Shown in pieces: positions 1-7,907 of a stretch of 64,000 bases of DNA (the stretch's first letter is position 1; each line of letters opens with the position of its first letter). Location: positions 16,197-80,196 of the forward strand of contig JASHUM010000095.1 of assembly GCA_030040015.1 (NCBI GenBank), read 5' to 3'. Below the pieces are notes generated by a model. The model was not told the origin of the DNA. It was given only the letters and a program-made list of their open reading frames with translations, and did no database searches. Source of the stretch: Acidimicrobiales bacterium. Lineage in GTDB: Bacteria > Actinomycetota > Acidimicrobiia > Acidimicrobiales > UBA8190. Made by a program: the position numbers and the translations under genes.

Positions 1-248
1 CGGAGGTCGAGAGCGACGACCAGGGCCCCGGACCCGTCGGGAGCGGGGAGGGGGGCGGTCTCCCAGCCCCGGACGGTCAAGCGCAGGGCGGCGTGCTGAA
101 GCTGCGGCTCGGGCGGCGCCAGAGCCACGGCAAGTTTGCCCAGCAGCTGGGTGAGGGCGTGGAGGGTGTCGCACGTCTCTCGCCACGGCTCATAGGGCAG
201 GTGCGGCCAGCTGCCCGATGTCCTCGCAGGGTCCTGGGCCGGTCCCAT
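1..248 (-). CDS. DUF5996 family protein, N-terminal part only
   Basis: The reverse strand reads open from an ATG at 246-248 to the window edge, giving about 82 residues with no stop. The N-terminus reads W-P-H-L-P-Y-E-P-W-R-E-T, then D-T-L-H-A-L-T-Q-L-L-G-K, which is the conserved opening block of the DUF5996 family as I recall it. The function of that family is not known. The gene runs leftwards out of the window and diverges from the patatin gene. The remaining C-terminal part cannot be judged. Confidence 0.75.
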   Translation of the reverse strand, partial: MGPAQDPARTSGSWPHLPYEPWRETCDTLHALTQLLGKLAVALAPPEPQLQHAALRLTVRGWETAPLPAPDGSGALVVALDL

Positions 249-389
249 GAGGTTCGTACTTTGTCATGAACGAGCTTGCGTCTGCGCCGGTCGCAGGTCA
301 CCATCCGCCCAACCGCTGCCACCCCCGGTGGTGAGGCAATGAACACGAACGACTCGTTGTTGCCCCAGGGGAGTGAAGAAGGAGGTCCT

Positions 390-1295
390 GTGGAGTCGAA
401 GCCCACGGTGGAAACCGCGTTCGTCCTGAGCGGAGGAGGCAACCTCGGCGCGGTGCAGGTGGGCATGCTTCGGGGGTTGCTCGAGGCGGGCATCACGCCC
501 GACGTCGTGGTGGGCACGTCGATCGGCGCGCTGAACGGCGCTTTTCTGGCCGGACACGGTGATGTGCCGGGCATGGAGGCACTGGGAGGCTTGTGGGCGT
601 CGATCCGTCGTCCCGACGTGTTCCCGGTGAGCGTGCGCTCGCTGGTGCGCGGCGTGCTCGGACATCAGCACTTCCTCTTCGACTCCCTCGGGCTTCGCAC
701 GTTGCTGACCCGGGCGGGGGTCGGCTTCGACCGGCTCGAGGATGCGCCGATCCCGCTCCGGCTGGTGGCCACCGATCTCGCCACCGGAGATCCCGTGGTG
801 TTGGAAGAGGGCGACGTGATCGGTGCCATGCTCGCCAGCTCGGCCATTCCCGGCGTGTTCCCCAGCGTGGAGCTCGATGGGAGGACGCTGGTCGACGGCG
901 GGGTCGTGGCCAACACCCCGATCCTCCAAGCCGACGCCATGGATCCCGAAGTCATCTACGTCCTGCCCACGGCTCCCGACCATCTGCCCGAGCATCCGGG
1001 TAACGCCATCGCCATGATGCAGCGGGCGATGGCCCTCTCCGCTCGTCCAGGTGAGCGCCGCGCCATCGCCGAGGTGTCCGAGCGTCGCATCGTGCGCGTC
1101 GTTCCCGTGCCCGCTCTGGCCGGGCGGCTCTCGCTGTTCGACTTCGGATTGACCCCGCAGCTCATGGACGAGGCCTACGCCATCACGAGCTCGTGGTTGG
1201 CGGGCGACGGAACGTGGAGGCCGGAGGAGCTCGAAGTGCCGTCGAGCCGCGTCGGCTGGCTCTCGTCGGGGGCGTTGGGAGGCGAATTCGCATGA
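390..1295 (+). CDS. Patatin-like phospholipase family protein
   Basis: Predicted serine acyl hydrolase of about 301 residues. The patatin signatures are all present: the oxyanion-hole block G-G-G-N-L-G at residues 15-20, the nucleophile elbow G-T-S-I-G with Ser44, and the dyad Asp169 in D-G-G. Bacterial patatins hydrolyse phospholipid or neutral lipid acyl esters; the substrate here is unknown. I chose the GTG at 390 because AAGGAGG lies four bases upstream and homology begins soon after; an in-frame ATG at 339 is the alternative. Its stop overlaps the start of the siderophore-interacting gene by four bases (ATGA), so the two are probably co-translated. Confidence 0.88.
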   Translation: MESKPTVETAFVLSGGGNLGAVQVGMLRGLLEAGITPDVVVGTSIGALNGAFLAGHGDVPGMEALGGLWASIRRPDVFPVSVRSLVRGVLGHQHFLFDSLGLRTLLTRAGVGFDRLEDAPIPLRLVATDLATGDPVVLEEGDVIGAMLASSAIPGVFPSVELDGRTLVDGGVVANTPILQADAMDPEVIYVLPTAPDHLPEHPGNAIAMMQRAMALSARPGERRAIAEVSERRIVRVVPVPALAGRLSLFDFGLTPQLMDEAYAITSSWLAGDGTWRPEELEVPSSRVGWLSSGALGGEFA

Positions 1296-2038
1296 CCGTC
1301 ACGCGCCGACCGGTGCCCGACGACCTCTTCGGCGGCCGCCTGCGGGGGGCGTACCTGATCGATCTCGAGGTGGTCGCAATCGACGACCTGGCACCACACG
1401 TGCGGGCCGTCACCGTTGGTTCCTCCGACCTTCTCGGCTTCGAGTTCTCCGCCGGGCAGGACCTCATGATCGAGTTCCCCGACGGCCGCGGCTCGGTCCG
1501 GCGCCGCTACACGATCAGGCGCGCCGACCCCGGACAGGGGACCCTGGACCTCGAGTTCGAGTTGCATCGTGCCGGTGGGGTCGCCGTGCCCTGGGCGCGG
1601 GTCGCCGCCAAGGGAATGCACCTCGACGCCATCGGCCCGCGGGGAAACATCGCCTTGCGGCCACTGGCCCGCTCACACGTCTTCGTGGCCGACGACTCCG
1701 CCATGCCGGCCGCCTTCGCCATGATCGAGGCGCTGCCGCCGCACGCCACGGCGGTCGCCTTCTTGGTCACGCCCCACGGTGAGCTGTCGCGGCCCGGCCC
1801 CGATGCCGACGGGAGCGCCGAGCTCGTCTGGGTCGACCGGTTGGAGCTTCCGGAGGCCCTGGCCAGGTTCGATCCCGGGCCCGACATGGCGGGCTACGTG
1901 AACGGTGAGCGGCGCCTGGTCGGCGAGGTCGTGGAGGTCCTCGTGGCGGCCGGGATGCAGCGTCCTTCGGTGGCGTCCAAGTCGTACTGGCGGAGCGACA
2001 AGCCCAACGCCCCGCACGGTAAACCGATCGCGGACTGA
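1292..2038 (+). CDS. Siderophore-interacting protein (FAD-dependent ferric-siderophore reductase family)
   Basis: 248 residues. The N-terminal half is the FAD-binding beta-barrel of the SIP/ViuB family, with the R-R-Y-T-I-R flavin motif near residue 70 and the I-G-P-R-G phosphate segment. The C-terminal half carries the family's ending S-K-S-Y-W-R-S-D-K. Members reduce Fe(III)-siderophores in the cytoplasm using NAD(P)H or ferredoxin to release iron. The start ATG overlaps the patatin stop, so it probably belongs to the same transcript. No siderophore transporter or biosynthesis gene is visible nearby, so the physiological substrate is not shown by context. Confidence 0.88.
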   Translation: MTVTRRPVPDDLFGGRLRGAYLIDLEVVAIDDLAPHVRAVTVGSSDLLGFEFSAGQDLMIEFPDGRGSVRRRYTIRRADPGQGTLDLEFELHRAGGVAVPWARVAAKGMHLDAIGPRGNIALRPLARSHVFVADDSAMPAAFAMIEALPPHATAVAFLVTPHGELSRPGPDADGSAELVWVDRLELPEALARFDPGPDMAGYVNGERRLVGEVVEVLVAAGMQRPSVASKSYWRSDKPNAPHGKPIAD

Positions 2039-2056
2039 GCCAACAAGATTGTCGTC

Positions 2057-2716
2057 GTGTCCCGCCTGCCCCCGGACTACGACAGTGATCCGGGCCGTTG
2101 GCGATCCCAGGACCCGGCGTGGCTTCTCGCCGGCGACGTCCACGTACCGGTCGCCGCCCGCATCGTCCGGGAGGACCTGCACCCGGTGCTTGACGTGGGT
2201 GGGGGCACAGGGGCGCTGCGCCTGTGTCTCCCCGAACCCTGGCCGACGATCGTCCTCGACGCCTCGCCCGGCCAGCTGGCCGAGGTTCCGCATCCCAAGG
2301 TCCGGGCCGACGCCTTGGCCCTGCCGGCACCGCCGTCGTCCGTCGGCGCAGTCACCATGCTGTGGATGCTGTACCACCTGTCTCGCCCTGTCGACGCCAT
2401 CGCCGAGGCCCGGCGGGTGCTTCGACCGGGCGGGCTCTTCGCCGCCAGCGCTTCGAGCCGGTTCAGCGACCCGGAGCTCGTCGACGTATACCCGCCCAGC
2501 ACGTTCGACGCCGAAGAGGCCGAATCCACGGTTCGTGAGGTCTTCGACGAGGTCGAGGTCGTGACCTGGGACGGGCCTCTCACCCGGCTCGAGGACCACG
2601 ATTCGCTGGCCGCCTACTGCCGGCTCCATCGGCTTCCTGCTGACGCGGCGACGAGGGTGGACCCGCCGGTGATCATCACCAAGCGGGGCTGCCTGGTCTA
2701 TGCGAGGAAGCGATGA
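2057..2716 (+). CDS. Class I SAM-dependent methyltransferase
   Basis: 219 residues starting at GTG. The SAM-binding motif I, V-L-D-V-G-G-G-T-G, lies at residues 44-52, followed by the acidic end of strand 2 (V-L-D-A-S), and then motif L-R-P-G-G-L-F of the post-III region. This is a Methyltransf_11/25-type fold. The substrate cannot be told from sequence. It sits 18 bases after the siderophore-interacting gene and its TGA overlaps the ATG of the GNAT gene by four bases, so the four forward genes look like one operon. Confidence 0.85.
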   Translation: MSRLPPDYDSDPGRWRSQDPAWLLAGDVHVPVAARIVREDLHPVLDVGGGTGALRLCLPEPWPTIVLDASPGQLAEVPHPKVRADALALPAPPSSVGAVTMLWMLYHLSRPVDAIAEARRVLRPGGLFAASASSRFSDPELVDVYPPSTFDAEEAESTVREVFDEVEVVTWDGPLTRLEDHDSLAAYCRLHRLPADAATRVDPPVIITKRGCLVYARKR

Positions 2717-3231
2717 CGGGACCCGTGATCCGTGCCGCTCGCGCCGAGGATTCACTGCTCGTGCGGGAGATCGAATTCGAAGCGCAGGAGCAGTTCCGCA
2801 CCGTGGGCCTCGACGTCGTGGCCGACGACGAGCCCCACTCGGTCGAGGTCTTGTCCGAGTACGCCGAGATCGGACAGTCGTGGGTGGCCGTTGTCGGGGA
2901 GGACCTCGTGGGATACGTCTTCGTGGATCTGGTGGACGGTGAGCCCTACGTCCATCAGATCAGCGTCCGTCCCCGGTACCAAGGGGGAGGAATCGGGCGG
3001 ATGCTGATGGGCCGGGCGGTTCGCTGGGCCCGGGACACAGGCGCGAGATCACTGTCGCTCACTACCTTCGACCATGTGCCTTGGAACCGTCCCCTCTACG
3101 AACACCTCGGCTTCTCGGTGATCCCCGACGACCAGCTCGGTTCCGGTTTGCGGCGCATCCTGGACGAGGACGCCACGCAGGGACTGTCCAATCGGGTGGC
3201 GATGCGACTGACCCTGGGAGGCCAGCCCTAA
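2713..3231 (+). CDS. GNAT family N-acetyltransferase
   Basis: 172 residues. The acetyl-CoA pyrophosphate-binding motif A is clear: V-R-P-R-Y-Q-G-G-G-I-G with Q-G-G-G-I-G at residues 90-95, preceded by the strand ending in H-Q-I-S-V. After it comes N-R-P-L-Y-E-H-L-G-F, the typical motif B of the family. The acceptor substrate is unknown. Translation is coupled to the methyltransferase by an ATGA overlap. Its TAA overlaps the stop of the convergent nucleotidyltransferase gene, so there is no room for a stand-alone terminator between them. Confidence 0.87.
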   Translation: MTGPVIRAARAEDSLLVREIEFEAQEQFRTVGLDVVADDEPHSVEVLSEYAEIGQSWVAVVGEDLVGYVFVDLVDGEPYVHQISVRPRYQGGGIGRMLMGRAVRWARDTGARSLSLTTFDHVPWNRPLYEHLGFSVIPDDQLGSGLRRILDEDATQGLSNRVAMRLTLGGQP

Positions 3232-3968
3232 CTCGAGAGCCGTCGGTGCAGCTCGGCGAGGGCCTTCTCCAGGGCGGCACGATCGGCTGCCTCGAAGAGC
3301 AAGGCGGCCTCCTCGGCGAGGCCGGCCTCCTCGGCGAGGCCCTTCTCGTTGAGCACCCACCGCTTGGCCGAGGCCATGCGGGCATGCGCCTCCTCGAGGA
3401 GGCCTCGCGTCCCGTTGGCCAACCCGACGGTGACGTCTCCGCGGTGGTGCACGGCGGTCTCGGCGTAGCGCACGCTCAGCAGCGCGTCCTCGTGCCAGCG
3501 CCGATATGCCTCCCGGGCCAGCGCGTCGGGGAAATCGGGGACGGGCAGGGACCCGTGCAGCACCCGGTTGAGGGCCAACTCGGCCAGGAGCACGTAGGTC
3601 GGGATGCCGGCCAGGTAGAAGGGTAGGTGCTCCTTGGCGAACCGGCCTTGGCGCGCCTCGGCGGCGTGGCGCTCGACCTCGACGAGATCGCGGTAGTGGA
3701 CGTCCACCCGGCGGCCGTCGATCGCCATCCATGCTCCGCCGTTCATCACGCCTCCGCCCCAACCTCCGACGTCGAACACCTCGCCTTCCCATCCCTTGGC
3801 CCGGATCACGTCGGGATCGAAAGACTCCCGGTAGTAGACGGCGAAGTCCCAGTCGCTGCCGGCTCTCGCCGCGCCCCGGGCCCGGGACCCTCCCAACGCG
3901 ACGGCGAGCACGCCGGGAAGGACGGCGAGCTCCTCGGCGAAGGACCTCTCGAACTCCTCGTCGTCCAC
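3228..3968 (-). CDS. Nucleotidyltransferase domain protein (DNA polymerase beta superfamily)
   Basis: 246 residues. The minimal nucleotidyltransferase signature is present: G-G-S (26-28), then D-W-D with Asp39 and Asp41, and a third carboxylate Asp89 in V-D-V-H. Such domains transfer NMP to small molecules, RNA or proteins, as in streptomycin adenylyltransferases and MNT antitoxins. No HEPN partner gene is adjacent, so a toxin-antitoxin role is not supported. The C-terminal helix is partly encoded by a perfect 17-of-18-base tandem repeat (3307-3324 and 3325-3342), which gives two copies of G-L-A-E-E-A. It may not be functional as an antibiotic-modifying enzyme; the substrate is unknown. Confidence 0.8.
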   Translation of the reverse strand: MDDEEFERSFAEELAVLPGVLAVALGGSRARGAARAGSDWDFAVYYRESFDPDVIRAKGWEGEVFDVGGWGGGVMNGGAWMAIDGRRVDVHYRDLVEVERHAAEARQGRFAKEHLPFYLAGIPTYVLLAELALNRVLHGSLPVPDFPDALAREAYRRWHEDALLSVRYAETAVHHRGDVTVGLANGTRGLLEEAHARMASAKRWVLNEKGLAEEAGLAEEAALLFEAADRAALEKALAELHRRLSS

Positions 3969-4018
3969 GGCGACCGAGCCTTGTCGAGGCGGGCTCGAGC
4001 CTCAAGCAACCGTCTCCG

Positions 4019-4918
4019 TCAGGGTTCGGCCCCGCTGGGAGCCGGGACCCCCTCGGTGACCGGGCCCCCACGCAGTGGCCGGGTGGCCAGGAACGAGCCG
4101 GTCAAGATGAGCACGAAACCGATCGCCGTCCCCGGCCCGAGGTGCTCGCCCAGCACGGTGACGCCCAGCAGCACGGCAACGGCGGGATTCACGTAGGTGA
4201 TCACCGTGGCACGCATGGCGCCCACCTCGCCAATGAGGGCGAAGAACGCCAAGAAGGCGAGCACCGTGCACACCACGGTCAGCCCCACCATCGACGCCAC
4301 GACCTCCCCCGACAGGTTCCGAGTGGGGAGGACGAAGGCGACGACGGGTGCATAGACGAGGGCGCACAGCGCCAGGGAGGCAGCCACGACACTGATGCCG
4401 GGGAGCTCCGACAGGTACCGAGCCAGGATCCACGGGCCGATGGCGTAGCCCACGACCACCACGACCATCGACGCAGCCGCTACGGCGCTCGACCCCCGCA
4501 CGTCGACGCCCACCAGGGCAGCCACGCCGGCCATCCCCAGCGCCAGGCCGCTCACACGCCTCCGGTCCAGGCGGTCGGTCCCGGTGAGCCGGGCCAGCAC
4601 CGCTCCGGCGATGGGCACGGCCGCCACCAGAAGCCCTGCCAGCGAGCTGGTCAGGTGCTCCTCGGCGCTGAACAGGAGCAGCCAGGGCACGCCGATCTCC
4701 ACGCAGGTGAAGGCGACGACCGGCTTCCAGTGACGCAGCACGGGAGCGAGGGCGCCGCGCCGTGCGGCAAACGGGGCCAGGAGCGCCGCGCCTCCCGCCG
4801 TGCGCACGAACACGAGCAGGGCCGGGCTCACCTCGCGCACCGACACCCGGATGAGCAGGTAGGGGAGGCCCCACATCACCCCCAGGGCCACGAACAGCGC
4901 CCAGCCCCGACGCGTCAT
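4019..4918 (-). CDS. EamA/DMT family transporter
   Basis: 299 residues made almost wholly of about ten hydrophobic helices, in two EamA halves. The first starts M-T-R-R-G-W-A-L-F-V-A-L-G-V-M-W-G, whose W-G and downstream P-Y-L-L-I-R are typical of EamA repeat 1. The second ends with V-N-P-A-V-A-V-L-L-G followed by L-G-E-H-L-G-P-G-T-A-I-G, the hallmark of EamA repeat 2. Family members export amino acids or other metabolites across the cytoplasmic membrane. The substrate is not predictable. It lies about 45 bases downstream of the PBP gene on the same strand. Confidence 0.88.
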   Translation of the reverse strand: MTRRGWALFVALGVMWGLPYLLIRVSVREVSPALLVFVRTAGGAALLAPFAARRGALAPVLRHWKPVVAFTCVEIGVPWLLLFSAEEHLTSSLAGLLVAAVPIAGAVLARLTGTDRLDRRRVSGLALGMAGVAALVGVDVRGSSAVAAASMVVVVVGYAIGPWILARYLSELPGISVVAASLALCALVYAPVVAFVLPTRNLSGEVVASMVGLTVVCTVLAFLAFFALIGEVGAMRATVITYVNPAVAVLLGVTVLGEHLGPGTAIGFVLILTGSFLATRPLRGGPVTEGVPAPSGAEP

Positions 4919-4962
4919 GTCCCCATGCTGTCGCAGCCCGGGAGGCGCGACGCTCGCCTGAG

Positions 4963-6477
4963 TCAGCTCCCCGAAAGGGCGGCGTGGATCATGGTGGCCA
5001 TGACCGGGCCGGCCTCGGCGGCGCCGGTGCCGGACACGGGCTGGTCGAGCAGCTCGACGGCGATGGCCACCTTGGGGGCGGACGCCGGGGCGAAGGCGAT
5101 CATCCAGTCGTTGGTGGCGATGTACTGCCCGGCCGCGTTCTGGACCTGGGCGGTGCCGGTCTTGGCCGCCACGTCCTCGGAGCTGGGGAAGATCCCCGCT
5201 GCCGTGCCGTACTCGGCCACGTCCTCCATGAGCTTGGTGATGGCCGAGGACGTCTGGGGGGTCATGGGCGTCAGCCAGACACTGGGCTTGTAGGCCTTCA
5301 CCAGCTGTCCCTGCTCGTCACGGATCTGGGACATGACGTGCGGGGTCATGACCTTGCCCCCGTCGGCCACGGCTCCGGCCACCATGGCCATCTGGAGCGG
5401 CGTCGCCTTGGTGCAGTACTGGCCGATGGACGAGAAGGCGAGGAAGACCTGCGCGTTCTGATAGCAGTCGGGCTGCAGGAATTGCGACACCTCGTTGGGG
5501 GAGGGGGGCAGGTCGATGGGGGGCTGCTGGTTGAAACCGAACTCGTCTGCCTCTGCCAGCATGTTGACCGCCCCGACCTTGGTCCCGAGAAGGGCGTAGC
5601 CGGTGTCGCACGAGGGCGGAAGCATCTCGGCGATGGTCCCACCGCAACCGGCGTCGCCGTAGTTGCACAGCGGCGTGCTCTGTCCCTTGAACGTCCCGGG
5701 AGGGATGCACGTGTAGTAGGGCATGGGCGTGTCGACCAGCTGCGGCGCCTTCTCGTAGGCGGCTGTGGTGGTGACGATCTTGAACGATGAGCCGGGGAAG
5801 GCGATGTCCTGGTAGGCGAGGGAGATGAAGGGCTCGTGGCCCTCGCTGTCGGGGGTGAAGTTGTACGCCTTCCACGCCGACTCCTCGGTCGAGAGGGTCT
5901 GCGACGCCAGCGGGGTGGGATCGAAGGACGGGTTGGAGTACATGGCCAGCACTGCTCCCGTGGTGGGGTTCATGACGACCACCGAGCCGTCCCGGCCGGC
6001 CAGGGCGTCGCGGGCGTCGGTCTGCAAGGTGTCGGACAACGACAGGATGACGGTGTCGGTCTCCTTGGTCGTGGTGAGCAGGTCCGAGAGGGTGCTGACC
6101 GGTGCGTTGTGCACGGTCAGATACGAGTTGTAGCTCGACTCGACCCCGTAGAGCCCGTAGGTGTAGGAGTCCACTCCGGTGATCTGACCGAAGAGGGAGC
6201 CGGTGGGGTACCGACGTTGATACGAGTACGTGCTCCCTGCCGGTGCCTTGACCGAGTCGGCCAGGATCGTCCCGTCCGAAGTGGTGATGGTCCCCCTCGA
6301 CTCGTCGTAACGCGCCGCGATGACAGCCGGGTTCGAAGGGGAGTTGGCGTACTTGTTGGCCTGGACGATCTGCAGATTGTTGAGCTGCACGAACACGGCC
6401 ACGAAGCACAGCAGGATGAAGACGCCCAGCCACCGGATCCGCCTCGGGAGGCGCGAGGCGGCCGGATCAGGAGGCAA
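4963..6477 (-). CDS. Class B penicillin-binding protein (peptidoglycan transpeptidase)
   Basis: 504 residues, single-pass membrane protein: basic N-terminus, then a hydrophobic anchor at about 16-31, a dimerisation/pedestal region, then a transpeptidase domain. The active-site Ser230 lies in S-S-F-K (SxxK), the second motif is S289-C-D291, and K-T-G is at 439-441. It cross-links peptidoglycan outside the membrane. The second motif is SxD as in PBP2/MrdA enzymes rather than SxN as in FtsI. Overall it resembles actinobacterial PbpA, but no rodA or serine/threonine kinase gene is next to it. The start overlaps the preceding membrane gene by 11 bases. Confidence 0.9.
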   Translation of the reverse strand: MPPDPAASRLPRRIRWLGVFILLCFVAVFVQLNNLQIVQANKYANSPSNPAVIAARYDESRGTITTSDGTILADSVKAPAGSTYSYQRRYPTGSLFGQITGVDSYTYGLYGVESSYNSYLTVHNAPVSTLSDLLTTTKETDTVILSLSDTLQTDARDALAGRDGSVVVMNPTTGAVLAMYSNPSFDPTPLASQTLSTEESAWKAYNFTPDSEGHEPFISLAYQDIAFPGSSFKIVTTTAAYEKAPQLVDTPMPYYTCIPPGTFKGQSTPLCNYGDAGCGGTIAEMLPPSCDTGYALLGTKVGAVNMLAEADEFGFNQQPPIDLPPSPNEVSQFLQPDCYQNAQVFLAFSSIGQYCTKATPLQMAMVAGAVADGGKVMTPHVMSQIRDEQGQLVKAYKPSVWLTPMTPQTSSAITKLMEDVAEYGTAAGIFPSSEDVAAKTGTAQVQNAAGQYIATNDWMIAFAPASAPKVAIAVELLDQPVSGTGAAEAGPVMATMIHAALSGS

Positions 6478-6895
6478 GGTGGACGATGTCGCCGATCAGG
6501 AGCCCCAGCACCATGGCCATGACCACGGCGTAGACGAAGGTCACCCGCCACCGCCACGGGTGATCGGCGGCCCAGAACCGGCGCACGGCCACGACGTCGA
6601 AGCACAGGGCCACGACGGCGATGGGCACCCCCACCACCGGCCCCACCCGAGCCGCCGCCCCCAGCGCCGGGGTGACGATGGGCAGCACGACGTAGCCGAG
6701 GATGCAGCGGAGCCCGGAGAGGACCATGGACACGTTGAACAGCCGATGCGCCGAGCGGTCCGCCTCCTGGTGGGGGCCCGTCGAGGGTTCGGGGACGACG
6801 AGCAACCGGCGGACCACCGGCTCGGCTCGCTGGCGGCGGGTGGGCAGTGGGGCCACCGGCACGGCGGTCTCCAAGGAGGCGGCGCTCTCCGACAT
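6467..6895 (-). CDS. Conserved hypothetical membrane protein
   Basis: 142 residues with a hydrophilic N-terminal 45 residues and about three membrane helices (around residues 48-70, 73-90 and 110-135). No catalytic or binding motif was recognised. The ATG at 6893-6895 was chosen because homology-like hydrophobic sequence starts shortly after and no better start exists upstream. It overlaps the start of the PBP gene by 11 bases on the same strand, so it is probably translated with it and may work in envelope biogenesis; that role is inferred only from position. Confidence 0.65.
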   Translation of the reverse strand: MSESAASLETAVPVAPLPTRRQRAEPVVRRLLVVPEPSTGPHQEADRSAHRLFNVSMVLSGLRCILGYVVLPIVTPALGAAARVGPVVGVPIAVVALCFDVVAVRRFWAADHPWRWRVTFVYAVVMAMVLGLLIGDIVHLAS

Positions 6896-6987
6896 CGGGC
6901 CCAACCCTATTGATCCCGGTGCCCGGGGACGAGTCGGCCCCGCCTCACGACCCGGGCCCGACGGTGACGGTCCTGGCCACGCCGGTC

Positions 6988-7356
6988 TCAGCGCCAGCCG
7001 ACGACGAGCCCGGCTCCGGCGGCGGCCAGGCAGCCCAACACGTTGGCGGCCAGCTGGGCCAGTGCCGTGCGCGCCGCCCCTTCTTCGGCCAGCCGCACCG
7101 TTTCCCACGAGACGGTGCTCCACGTGGTGAGGGCACCGCAGAACCCAGCGCCCACGACGACCTGCACGTCGCGGGCCGACGCCTCATGGACGGCCACCCC
7201 CGTCACGACCCCGAGCACGAACGAGCCAACCAGGTTCACGACCACGGTCCCGAAGGGGAAGAAGCCGGACGTGCGGTCCTGGATCAGGCCGTCGAGGAGG
7301 TAGCGGCTGACCGCCCCCACCGCGCCGGCCACGCCTACCGCGAGAGCGACGACCAT
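6988..7356 (-). CDS. crcB: Fluoride channel FluC/CrcB, second subunit of a tandem pair
   Basis: 122 residues, four predicted helices, the normal length for Fluc. Family features seen: G-A-V-S-R-Y-L-L in helix 1, F-P-F-G-T-V-V-V-N-L-V-G-S in helix 2 with its pore Asn, and G-F-C-G-A-L-T-T-W-S-T in helix 3, where Trp replaces the first Phe of the usual T-T-F-S-T-F block. FluC proteins are dual-topology dimers that expel fluoride from the cytoplasm. The start lies inside the end of the first crcB gene (22-base overlap, different frame). Actinobacteria often carry two crcB genes that may form a heterodimer. Confidence 0.9.
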   Translation of the reverse strand: MVVALAVGVAGAVGAVSRYLLDGLIQDRTSGFFPFGTVVVNLVGSFVLGVVTGVAVHEASARDVQVVVGAGFCGALTTWSTVSWETVRLAEEGAARTALAQLAANVLGCLAAAGAGLVVGWR

Positions 7357-7784
7357 CTGGCCGTCCTGACGGAGTCGGCATCGGTGGCCAACGACGACAT
7401 GGTCGTCCACGACCCGAGGAAGCCCACGCACAAGAACGTGCGCCATGGCGACGCTCCTCGTCCTCGTTCCAGGAGGACGGTGAGGAGGAAGCCCAGGACC
7501 AGGGCGCCCGAGGCGTTGACGGCGAAGGTGGCCCACGGAAAGCCGGTCCCGGTGACCAGGAGCGAGGTGCCGTAGCGTCCGAGCGTCCCGAGGAATCCGC
7601 CCGCGGCGATGGAGACGACGGCTCCCCGGTCCCTGGCTCGACGGAGATGAAGGGCGGGCCGGTGGGACCGACCTGGGTCAGCTGGGTCGTCGGGCCCGAG
7701 GTCGGGGTCGATGGGGAGGCGCCGGTCGGGATGCTCCCGGACAGGGTGACGCGGGCTCAGCGAAGGGCGCGGGCCTGATGCCAT
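7335..7784 (-). CDS. crcB: Fluoride channel FluC/CrcB, first subunit, missing the last helix
   Basis: 149 residues. A hydrophilic leader of about 55 residues with P-I-D-P-D-L (the kind of leader seen on many actinobacterial CrcB1 proteins) is followed by helix 1 (A-A-G-G-F-L-G-T-L-G-R-Y), helix 2 (F-P-W-A-T-F-A-V-N-A-S-G) and helix 3 (G-F-L-G-S-W-T-T-M-S-S). The frame then stops 15 residues after helix 3, so the fourth helix of a normal Fluc is absent. Both Phe positions of the T-T-F-S-T-F block are altered or lost. The ATG has GGAG five bases upstream (7790-7793). It follows a probable fluoride riboswitch. Confidence 0.82.
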   Translation of the reverse strand: MASGPRPSLSPRHPVREHPDRRLPIDPDLGPDDPADPGRSHRPALHLRRARDRGAVVSIAAGGFLGTLGRYGTSLLVTGTGFPWATFAVNASGALVLGFLLTVLLERGRGASPWRTFLCVGFLGSWTTMSSLATDADSVRTARWSSLSR

Positions 7785-7811
7785 GTCTGCTCCTGGAGAT
7801 TCGTCTTCCGT

Positions 7812-7863
7812 GGGCAGACGCCATCAGCCGCTTCGGGCGTGCAAAAGGGGGCGCCATCCGCAA
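7812..7863 (-). promoter_or_regulatory. Probable fluoride riboswitch (crcB motif) upstream of the FluC pair
   Basis: Reading the minus strand, the leader holds GCGGATGGCGCC, then about 20 bases, then GGCTGATGGCGTCTGCC. This matches the fluoride aptamer layout, in which a GAUG-rich 5' strand pairs with the segment after the invariant GGCUGAUG. GGCGCC can pair with GGCGUC (one G-U pair), and GCC(CGAAGC)GGC forms the hairpin just before UGAUGG. The aptamer ends about 28 bases before the ATG of the first crcB gene and its ribosome site, so it could control termination or ribosome access. Stem P1 is weak by eye (UGCG with UGCA). Confidence 0.7.
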
Positions 7864-7907
7864 CAGCCATCCTAACGGTCGATCGGGGCCGTGGGCCATC
7901 CTGGGGT

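Noticed and set aside
77-574. 165-residue minus-strand frame overlapping the start of the window
   Set aside because: It is antisense to the patatin gene and to the DUF5996 N-terminus, with a Pro/Ser/Arg composition typical of a GC-rich shadow frame.
3228-3968. MNT antitoxin of a HEPN/MNT toxin pair
   Set aside because: The nucleotidyltransferase motif is right, but there is no adjacent HEPN gene and the protein is too long for a minimal antitoxin.
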